A stretch of 64,000 bases of DNA from Lepidostoma basale (lineage: Eukaryota > Arthropoda > Insecta > Trichoptera > Lepidostomatidae). The stretch lies in assembly GCA_022606425.2 (NCBI GenBank), contig JAHDVF020000126.1, positions 481,501 through 545,500 of the forward strand. The letters are read 5' to 3'. The stretch's first letter is position 1. Every line of letters begins with the position of its first letter. This document shows positions 40,201 through 52,200 of the stretch, in pieces. Under the pieces are notes generated by a model, which was given only the letters and a program-made list of their open reading frames with translations, had not been told where the DNA came from and ran no database searches. Position numbers and translations under genes: made by a program.

Positions 40201-43200
40201 TAGTCATGATCTGAATATAAATATTAAATATTAAAAGACAAATAGATTAAATCACAGAAACAAAACATTTTTATCGAATTAATTGTTAAAGGTAAAAACC
40301 ATATCGCATAGCTTAGCACTTTGCAAAGTATTATGGTGTGGTCTTAACCTAATAAGCGGATAATCTTACATCTTTTAATGTGGGGAAATCCGGCCATTGC
40401 TTCAGCAGCTCCTCGGTAGCTTTAGTCACTGCCTCTATGGTGGGCAAACACTTCCTTGTTTCCGACACCCAAGAACTGTGGTAGAAGTCAGGCTTCACTT
40501 CCGGTGCTGTGTGCTTTTTTATTTCTAAAATAAAAATATTTAAATATGTATTGCATATTGCCAATTAAAAACACCAAACACAAAACATTTTGTCACCTCT
40601 ATTGTTTAACTTGTATTCCAATCAAGTCTTCCAATGTATTGAAAACTCCAGCCTGGGAGTGAAGGTTAATGGGGTTATTGTTAATAACATCAGGTATGCT
40701 GATGACACAGTTATTTTAGCTGACAGTATACCCGATCTTCAAGAACTCCTAAATAAAATTGATATAGCAGGAGAGAATCTGGGCTTGAAAATCAACATTA
40801 AAAAGACCAAATGGATGACATTTGGGCGACTTAACTATTATTCAGCCACTCTGCAACTGAATGGTGCAAATGTTGAAATGGTCGACCAATTTAAATATCT
40901 TGGCAGCATTATCACTAAAGCGCTTGACCCGGATATTGAAATAAAATGCAGAATTGAAGTTGCATGAGCTGCATTTAATAAAATGAGAACATTCTTTTGC
41001 AACGATAATCTTAACGTGAAACTCCGACAAAGAATGATTAAATGATTAATCCGTTAACTGAGTAATTTTGTTTTGCAAAATATAAAGTCAAATGCAATAA
41101 AAACACGCGGCGGATCCATGCAACTTGGTGCCTAGATATATTTTATATATACAACAACAACAACAAACCATCACGCCGTTTCTCCGCAGGGGTAGGCAGA
41201 GAGAATGGACCGCCACACTACTCTATCCTGGCACACCTCTCTAGCTTCCTCCACATTCATACATCGAGTCATACACGCACGTCAATTCTTCCGGCTTCTG
41301 ACATGACCAACTTTTAATATTTGATTAATTTGGTCATGCCATGTTTTCCTCGGTCTACCTCGACTCCTTACTCCATTTACATTGTTAACGTACACTTTTT
41401 TAACCATTCTTTCTTCACCCATGCGCTCCATATGTCCGAACCAACGAAGCGAACCTTTCATAATTATATACAGAAAAAATAAACTGCAGATTGTAACCTC
41501 TATTAGAGGGTAATATTATAAAGAACTAACTAACTATGCATTACGCCGTTTCCCCGGAGCCTGGAGAGAGAGGATGGACTGCCACACTATTCTTTTCATT
41601 CTAATAAAGCAACAGTAGCAGCTAGAATGAAATATTCCACCAAGACCTTTATAATTAATAATGAAGAACGAATGTTAAAGAAAGTATATGTAAATGACAT
41701 AAACGAAACAAGAAATAGAGGAAGACCGAGGAAAATATCGGTGATGGAAAACATGTGAGAAGTCGGAGAAATGGACGTGCATGACATAATGTTAAGGAAG
41801 CAAGAGAAGTATGTCCGGAAAGAACAATGTAGTGGTCCATTCTCTCTGCCAACCCCTTTCGGAGAGAGAATGTGATTATTTATTTATTTATTTATACATA
41901 ACACAAAAATGAGCCATAACAAACGAAAAACATTTAGTTGACTCATTTGGACACAAAAGATAAAACAACATGAAATCAAAAAATCATACATATCAGAAGG
42001 AACCCAAATATGTCAACGCCGGTGAGGCAGTACTCTTTCCAGAATTTGTAATATTTTTTTTTATGAATACTGCCTCACTGACACTGAAAATGTCCAAATC
42101 CGAGACGATTAGATTCAACGTCCGAATTGCTCCTCCTACTGGCATCACCAAAGGCAGGTTGGTTCTGCGTGACGGAGCAAAGAACAATTGATGTCGGCGC
42201 TGTCGCAGGTACAAATAGACCTATTGGCTCCAGAAAAATACGTTGACATTAATCCTTCCCTCCTCAGTTCGAGGGAGTACCCCAGCATACCCAAGAGAAA
42301 TGCTGTTGGATAGAGCCAAGGATATACCCCGTACTCTCTCATGTAGAGGGCTCTCAAGAATTTCTTTTGAACCATCTCCAACATTAGAGAATACTAAGCC
42401 TCATGTGATGGTTAGTTAGTTAGTTTTAATACAGAATTTCATAAAGAGTGCATGTAAGCATTCTAACTTGTTTCAGAATTTGTGATTTTTGTATACAAAT
42501 ACTGGATTTTTACCCATTGTGGGTTAATCATGTTTTAAGGATTAATTGTTTATCTTAATAGATGGCGCTAGTGTACAACAATGTGAAGTTATTAAAAAAT
42601 AGTAGCATATATACAAGTTCCAAAAATTTGTCAAATGTGGTGTCGTAAGAAGGGCAGAATGGGGAATGTTGTTAACATAAAGTGATCGCTTAACCCAACC
42701 AATGACAGGTCATAAGTCCTGTAAACGCCTCGACTACCATATTTTGTTTCCAAATAATTTACATCTTCGTCTCTTTTGAGATACAATTAATCCTTAAAAC
42801 ATTCTAATTTTGTTTTCAAACTTCATTTCACTTACCCAAGAAATCATCCCCATCCACGGCACCCCGAGCATGAGCTATCAGGATTACCAGACTGGGTAAT
42901 AGTTTACCGTCCAAGTCTTCGCCCAGACCCCGGGAAACATTGTCCAAGATACTCGCAAAGGTGGTGAATCGCTCCAGCAACGGTGAGAGGTGATCACATT
43001 GCAGATTGTAGCTTGCCGGGACGGACAGCCACTCACTTATCGTGTAAGACGTGACCAGGTCCGAATGCAACGTTGACACTTGACCGATATCTTTGAACGT
43101 GACAAATTCATCTGATTCTCTATTGACAGATTTTGTGCTTGAGGATTTTATCTTCTGTTCCAAAAGAGCTGCTTTGAAATCGCCAAAGTCCAAATCAGAA

Positions 43201-46200
43201 TAAGAAGGAAACATTTCAATCAAATCATCTTCCATCTGTTCTTCTTCCGTCTTATCATCACATTTTGTTCTGAAAATTAACAATTTTTAATTAATCATTT
43301 TGTGAAAATGTTATTTGAGTTTAGGTAAGTCAAAACCTTGCATAATTTTTTTTATATTAACTAATTTAACTGTTTAATTTGGAACACTGTTATAATATCA
43401 CAGAACCACTTTCGAGCCTGCTCCGAACCAATGCGTTGTATAGGACTCTGAGCACATTGGGATCCCTGAAAACCCTTCCGGTCCGGACAATTAACCCCAA
43501 CATCCTCAGTGCAATGCCACAAATCCTCTCGATATGTGCACGAAAAGTCAGCCTACTCTCATAGATGATTCCGAGATCCTTCATCGTAGATACATGTGCC
43601 AGTTGCTGGTTGTTCATTGTGTATCTATGATATACAGTTCTCAATGCTCTAGTAAATGATAGCATAACGCATTTAGAGACATTGAATTGCATTTGATTAC
43701 TGTGACTCCAGTTAACAATATTATTTATGTCCGACTGGAGGCGAAGACAGTCTTCAGGATTTTTAATTTCCAGGAATAATTACAGACCATCGGCAAATAA
43801 AAGAAATCGCGAGAAGTTTATCACCTTCGCAATATCATTTATGAAGATGGTGAAGAGGAGTGGCCCTAAGTTTGAACCTTGTGGCACCCCTGAATATACA
43901 AGAAAAGGTTCCGATTGAAAAATTCCGTATGAGACGATTTGTTTTCTCCCCTTGAGGTAACTAATGAAAAACATCATCAACTGAGAGGAAAATCCAATTT
44001 GAGCTTTTCCAAGGCTTTTCAGCTTAGATCTTAAATGGGATGATTTATACATCTAAGGTATGAAGGGAGATTGTTTCAAGCTTATGGGCCGGCTACTGCA
44101 AAGGCTCGATCCCCGAAATTTGTACAAGGCAACGCTTTGGCTCAACTAATCTTAATATATCAGAGGAGTTCGCTGAGTGAAATGTGGATTTCCTTGAATT
44201 TAGGCTTCCTTGTGCTTCTGCTGCAGATTTTTGGATATAATAATGTAATAAAATTCCCTGAAAAACAATTTTTTCGGCACGAAATCCGACATGTTTGAGG
44301 CGATGTAAAAAATGTTCTTTACCTTTTGACAGTTCAACACATACTAACATTTTGAGGTTCAAGGTTTAGCTTTATAATAAAATTGGTTTCAGTATTGCCA
44401 TATGTGTACATAAAAAATTACAATTTCAATAAGGAAAACAGCGAGAACATATTTGTACCCCCAATATTATGCAACAAAATAATCAATGAACTTCTTCTTT
44501 CGCCTAGCCATTTCCCGTTATTTGGGGTCGGCTCTCCTAATATGGCTCTGCCAAGTCTCGCGATCCAGGGTCATCTGGCTGTCCAGTCCAAGCGCCTTCA
44601 GGAGGTTCCTAACTATGGACATCCTCGTTGCAGGAGGCCGACCTGGTCCCCTCTTTCCGACTTCCAGTTGCAGGGTACAATGAACAGTTTTAATAAATGT
44701 AAAAAGATGATAAAACTAACTTGTTGATATAAAGCAGATCTTGTTCTTGTTTTTTCTTGTCTATTGCACGCTGCTGCGTCTGCCAGGTCACCACAACTTC
44801 ATTCAATATCAAACAAAATGTGTTCCATAATTCCTTTTCTAAGCTTCCTCTAGACACACAGCCGGAGTGTATTTCTTGTAAACTCACTTTCAATAATCTG
44901 AAATAAATCAAACATACAAAACACTTCAAACAACCAAATGCAGTAGAATAATTTATTTATTGTTTCTTGAACAATGATGTAAAACTCCATATTAAATAAT
45001 CAATACAAATGAAATGTTAATTTTCTATAAGTTTTATTATATTTTATGGGAATTATTATTTATATAATTGTGCTTATTATACATTAATAATTTAGAATTG
45101 TTATTTACTCTGCAGCAGTGGTTCCCAAACAAATTTGGCCTGGACCCCCTGCTAATTTATTTTATTTTGTGCAGACCCCCTACTTTCGTAATATTGTTTT
45201 TTTTTTACAAATTCACCTATAACTATAAAATGAATTTTTGAAACTGACACAGAGCAAATTTAGGCCAATAGAAGAAAAAAGAATCTGGAATTTGTTGTCC
45301 GATTTTCATTTCGACCGGCCGATTTTCACGAATGACCCCTTGACGTTGTTCAGGGACCCCCAAATCAATTTTAATTTTCCACGGACCCCCTGAATGAACC
45401 CAGGGACCCCTGGGGGTCCATAGGGACCACTTTGGGAACCACTGGTATAGAATATAACAGTTTATTTTTGTTATCATCGAGTAAAAGTAAATCGGATGGC
45501 GTTCTAGGGGGGAAAATGCTTGACTCCTGGGGAACAGGGGACTTGGGTTCAAGTCCTTACATGGACCGCTCAGATTCCTTTTTCATAATAATGAGCTATT
45601 TTCAGCTCATCTTGAAGATTGTTAGTCTTTTCTAAAAAAAAAAATCTTACCTGAAACATTCAGACTTCTCAAGACTGACATCCTCCGTGTTGAATGTCTT
45701 TAAGAAGTCAGCCAATGATTTAGAAGTAAAGAAATCAACGGAGCGCATCATTCCATCAGTTTCCTCATTAATTTCCGGAAATCTAACAATGTTTTCTGTC
45801 CACCGGCTTACATACTTGGAATTATTTTTACCATGTTTGATCAAAACTATCATCTTGATTATGGAATTCTTCAATAATCCGAGACCATAAAATAGCTGGG
45901 TTATGACATTCAAAAATGGTTTTGTTAAATCGGGGAATGTGGACGAGAATGTCTTTGTTATTTTTGCATAAAAACTTTGAACGGAATACTGCCATGTGGC
46001 ACATTCTCTCACTGTGTCATTAGCTTTACTCAGTATCTGAACAATGTCTGTTTCAAGACAGCCGGATGAAATTATTCCAAGAAGTTTTTTGAAGTTATTT
46101 GACAGATTATTATAGTGTTTCATCACAACTTCGGGTGATGCTAAAGAATTAACAAAATGGACGTATTCCTGTAAAAAAAAACATACAAAAGATAAGTATA

Positions 46201-49200
46201 CAAAATATTACGTTTTACAACAACAACAACAAACCATCATGCCGTTTCTCCGTAGGGGTAGGCAAAGAAAATGGACCGCCACACTACTCTATCCTGGCAC
46301 ACCTCTCTAGCTTCCTCCATATTCATACAGCGAGTCATACACGCACGTTGATTCTTCCGACTTCTAACAAGACCAACTTTTAAAATTTGATTAATTTGGT
46401 CATGCCATTTTTCCTCGATCTGCCTTGACTCCGTACTCGATTTACATCATTAACGTATACTTTCTTAACCATTATTTCTCCATCCATGCGCTCCATATGT
46501 CCGAACCAACGCAGCGATCCTTTCAGAATTTTGTTCATAATACCTTCTTCCGCTCTACATTCCTTTCTTATATCAGTATTTGAGATTCTGTTGTATATCG
46601 TTCTACCACACATACGTGTTAGGGACCTCATCTCTACCGCATTTATTGCTCTCATCCTTCTTCTGCCAGTTCCATGCTTCGCTTCCATACATTAGGGTTG
46701 GGACCAGAACTCCATTGTGAACGGCCGTTTTCGCTTTCATTGATAAATTCTTATATTATTTAAAATATTCTTATATTAGGTCCTTACATATGGAATTGGC
46801 GTTTTGCCGTACTGGCAACTTTGATCTCAAATATCTTCTCTTTGGCTAGGAATTCCAAATTCAAATTTATACAGCTATTTACTCAAGTATTTGTGTTTAG
46901 AAAATTTTAATTCATTTGTTTTTTCCTCAATTGTATTTTTTCTTTGCGTCACTCAGTTTACAAAATGGAAAACTTGAAATATCGCGTTATTTACGAGTAC
47001 GAGTTCCACCGTGGCACCAGTGCTGCAGAAACGGCTCGAAGGATTAATGATTGACGATTAATTGAAGGAGGGGTAAAGGACTGAATGATGGTTGGTAACT
47101 TGGTGATAAAGGGTCATTATTGATAAGGAAGATGGTAATAATTTAGGTCGTGGTCTGGAAATGAAAGAGATGAAGTTGGAGTAGTGCAAGGAATAGTAGA
47201 GCTGGTGTCACAGTATTCTGATGTACCAAAGGAGTGTGGTAACGGTGGGCTGTCATCGGGCAAGGACGCTAACTTTTATATTTAAAATATTCACAGAATC
47301 TAAAAATAACTTACCTTTGAAAGATCGATAAATAACGGTTGGGCCGGTCTATAAGTAAATCCTTTGGAAAGAGTGTTAATTTTTTCTATCGTAGATTGTT
47401 CTTTTTCAATTAAATTTGAGCAATGTGGATGACATGTAGAAAGCTTCTTGTAAAGATTCTGTTTGTCTAATGTTATCTCTTCCCGATCAAAAGATTGATA
47501 TGATCTAGAAATAAAATCATCACTGTTACCCCAGCTTACAATCGCATCAGATTCATTTCTTGAAACAAGAATACTTCCTTTAACAACACCATATAACAAA
47601 TTCAAGTCTAGCAAATTTTCAACATTTTGGACATCTTCTTTGATATATTCAAGCTTAAGACTGTTCTTTTTTATTGGATCCATCGATCCTATTTCAGATA
47701 GTAAAATTACATTGCACGACGCATAGAGGGTCCAAATCTGAGCAGTCAATAGTGATATGTTCATCTTTCGTTCAAATTCTTGACCTTCGTTTCCTACATT
47801 TTTCTCGCACAAAATCACATTTAATCGATCAATCAAGTCTGCACACTCTGTCAAACTTTTCGTTACGTGAACTTTTGTATTGTTCATCTCTCGTGTGCAA
47901 TATTTGCTCTTCTTTTCGTATGCTTCGTTGATTTTAGTGACACAATTTTTAACAGTATCTGAGATTCCATTTTGTAGAGTGGGTGGATTTTTATCTTTTC
48001 TCCCCAAAGCGCACTCCAAACACAGCGCCATTCGTTCGAAATTATTGATAATCGTTTGGGCATCTGACAAGCTGAAACAAAATCATAAAGATGTTATATT
48101 TTTTCATAACACAAAATAAAAGTATCACAAGTGTAATATTATATAATTACTGGTTTTGAAGACTGGAAGTATTGATTAATGTCATATTTCTCCAAAGCAA
48201 TGAATGAAGAGTTTCCAATTGTTTCGACCTCCCCTGCCATCCGGTAAGAGATGATGGAGCAAGAGAATAATTTTGTGGAACATCTAAAAAGAAATACAAA
48301 ACAAATTAAAACATATTAAATATTGACATGGAGGGATACATAAAACAATACATAATGTAAAGGGCATTTACCGTGAAGTTTTTTGTTATTCAACTCACTG
48401 TCCAAAACTAATTTCACCGTTGTAAATGTCGCGTGGGGGAAATCGAGAGGAAATGTTTCAATTTTTTCTGCTTGCTCCTCAAAAACAGAGGAATTTGTAG
48501 GAACCAAATCATTGGATGACCATTTCAGCCATCGCTGTGGATTTGTAGCCGGAGATGTTTCTAAGTGAACAGTCAGCAAGTCCCATAATTCCGCAGAATT
48601 TTCAATTAATCTAAAAATACAAGACAATAAAAAGTAATTGCAGTTTAAATTTTTTAAAACATTTCTGTATTATAAGAAAAAAAAATTAAATCTAGAAAAA
48701 AAATGGGCTTCGAATCAGCAGAACCAAAACAGAGCATGTGATTTGCAATTTATCACGAGCCAGGACCCAACCAACGAACATCTTCCTGGAAGGCATCCCA
48801 TTAAAAAAGGTGGACCACTTCAGATATCTCGGCTCTATTATAACCAATGACGGGACGATTGAAAATGGCGTAGAGCATAGAATAAATGTAGGATGGCTTA
48901 AATGGCGTGCCCTTTCAGGAGTACTTTGCGACAGCTAAGTACCCGTGCAAATAAAAGGAAAGATGTACCGAACCGCCGTAAGACCTGCTATGCTCAACGG
49001 ATCGAAATGCTGGGCCGCAAGGCGACAAGAAGAACAGAGGCGTAGGAAGAATGTAGCAAAAATGAAGATGTTGAGGTGGGTCACCGGGGTTACGATGCTG
49101 GATAAAGTTATAAATGAGCACATCAGAGGTAGCCTAAAAGTCGCTCCCATAGCGGAAAAAACTAGGGAACCTCGTCTGCGGTGGTACGGTCATATGAGCA

Positions 49201-52200
49201 GGAGGGACAATGAATACATCGTTCACAAAACCCTGCAATTGGAAGACGGAAGGAGGGGACCAGGTCGACCCCCTGCAACGTGGATGTCACAGTTAAGAAC
49301 AACCTGAAGGCGCTGGGATTGGACAGCCAGATGACCCTGGATCGTGAGACTTGGCGGAGCCGTATTAGGAGAGCTGACCCCAAATAACGGGAAATGGGTA
49401 GGCGAAAGAAAGATTTCTGTATTATAAGATTATTGGCAGACCAAGGAAAAGACTGCGTGGAAAAAGACTGGGAGAAAATGGAAAGATATGGCCAGGGACA
49501 GCAGTCATTGGAGGACTGTTGTGGAGGTGGCCAAGTCCCACAACAAGATGTAGCACTGAGAAGTAGTAATAGTAGTATTATAAGAAAAGTAAACACAACT
49601 AACCTGTTATAAGACTCTAGATCGCCTTTATTACTTAGTATAGTCAAATCCGTAAACAGACTGTTCAGCTTCAAAGGCAGAAGAGGAGCCAAATGAATAT
49701 TTTCAGCTAAATATCTTATCAATTGAACGGATACAGTTGATATTTGGTCATTCTCACTCGGAGTGCTATAAGTTGATTGTTTCAGATGAGCCAGAAGCTG
49801 CTTGAATAACTGCAATTTATATATGTTTGCAACTTTAATGAACAAGTATTCTCGAATGGGCCACAGTTGAACCTGGTAACTGAATGTTTCGATACCAGAG
49901 AGATTTGCTTGTCGTTCTTCGTCTAAAGACTGCTCGTCAGAAATGTCAATTTCATTTTCTAAATGTGATAGCACTTTAATTTTATCTAATAAGTTTTCAT
50001 TTGGAAACCCAAATGAATCTTCCATATTCTTGAAAACATCTTTAATCGCTTTGTATTTTCCAGATATGAGATTTTGTACAAATTTCTCATTCAATTTTTG
50101 ATTTTTCTGCGTTAATATGTTACTTTTTTCAATGAGAGTGTCACGAATCAAGCATGAGTTGTAGACATTTTCATTTGGGAAAGGGGTCGGTTGACCCAAA
50201 TATTTTTTTATGTGTTTACACATTGGTCGTAATGGAGAATGCTGTGTGACTACCCCTTTATCGATAACAGCCATAAGTTTAAATAGTTTTATAGACAAGT
50301 CACCACTATCTCCACTAAGCGCGATTAGTTTATCTATTAAAAACTTTGAAATCCATTTGTAATGAATGTTCATATTCAAAATGACATCTTCTTTCAAGGT
50401 CATGCTCTTTTTAGAGTTTTTAATTGTGCTGGTCAACAGAGGCTCATCGGATATTCGGTAGAAGCGAGTTCTCCAGTTGAATAACAACAGAAGATCACAC
50501 CAATCTTTATTATTTAAATGAACTTTATCATCGGAAAGTATCGACAGTATGGTGTTATCCAATAACTCAATGAAAGCAGAACAATGTTTCAGCACCGGAA
50601 TATCAGAAAAATCTGCTAGTTTCCCAGATAACACTTTGATAGAGTAATCCAATGCGGTCATTGGGCCAGCCACACGCTTAATACTCAATTCTTGAGCACT
50701 CTTTATCGAGAGATAGTATAAGCAGAGAGACAATTTATTTGGGACAGAGTCATTTGTACATTTCTTTACCTCGGGCATAAATCTAACATCCCACGGATAA
50801 TCTACGATCTCAATAATCGTCTGACTTTTTAAGACAGTGTCAAATAAAATTTTATTTAAAGTAACAAACCACGTTCTGTGATCTACGGGCAATGAAGAAT
50901 TTCGACTTGAAAACAAGTTCATAATGTACTCATATCTCAATTTTAAATCTTTTTTACTACTTAAATGATAGAAGTTATAGAGAAGAAGAGATATTTTTAG
51001 TAAATTTTTAGTATCGTTGAAAAAATCTGGCGAAATATTATTCAAAAATAAGGCGTCATTTTTCACAATTTCCAGTGAAGAATTATGTTGTAATTTCGCT
51101 GAAGAAAATGTATGCGATTCTAGCATGTGGCCATTATTATCAGAGTAGCTTGCCATAGAACTATTCACTAATGAATCCAGAGCATTAAACATTTCGTTTT
51201 TATGTTCAGCCACAGCTTGTCTTGTTCCCAAAAAGTCCGATGGAGTCCTGGACTTGATGTACACATCGGAGAAGCTCTTTATAATTGCACTAGTTACTTG
51301 TTCACCTCTCAAGATTTGCTGGTTCGCGAGGAAAGCTGATTGCAACAGATGACATTGAGAAGGCTTTTCAAAACCTGAAAAGAAATAAAATTTTCACATG
51401 AAGCAGTTACTTTGTGGTTGTGTTAGATTTATTAATATATCGAATGAAGGAAACACTTTGTATATTAACAACTCTAATGGTAATTATATTCAGAGCCAAC
51501 TAGTTTTGCTTGCACCTAAGCTTCATCAGGGAAATATATAAAACTAGTTTTATTGAATGTGGAAAACAAGAGGAAACTTAACATTAAAGGCCCAAATGCC
51601 ATCCCAAGAATCAGCAAAGATATTAGGTCCTTACATATGAAATAGGCGTTTTGCCGTACTGGCAACTTTGATCTCAAATATCTTCTCTTTGGTTAGGAAT
51701 TCCAAATTTTAATTTATACAGCTATTTACTCAAGTATTTGTGTTTCGAAAATTATAATTCATTTGTTTTTTCCTCAATTGTTTTTTTTCTTTGCGTCACT
51801 CAGTTTACAAAATGGAAAACTTGAAATATCACGTTATTTACGAGTACGAGTTCCACCGTGGCACCAGTGCTGCAGAAACGGCTCGAAGGATTAATGATGT
51901 GTATGGCGACGGTGCCGCAAAAGAAAACACAGTGCGTTTTTGGTTCCAACGTTTTCGTTCTGGAAATTTCGACCTGCAGAACAAGCCCCGTGGACGGCCG
52001 GAGACCAAAGTTGATAATGAAGAATTGAAGGCTATTGTGGAAGCGGATCCATCGCAAACCACGTCCGAGTTAGCTGCAGGCTGCGGTGTTAGTGATAAAA
52101 CTGTTTTAATCCACTTGAAGCAAATTGGGAAGGTGAAAAAGCTTGAAAGGTGGGTACCTCACGAATTGAGTGAAGCAAATCAACAAACGCGCGTTGACTG

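Noticed and set aside
40590..40967. Reverse-transcriptase ORF with intact YADD as a host gene
   Set aside because: It is a short piece of a non-LTR element without endonuclease or complete RT domain.
49162..49603. Extension of midasin exon 9 to the end of the open frame
   Set aside because: The extra 147 codons are antisense to RTE fragments and lie beyond a good gttagt donor in the right phase.
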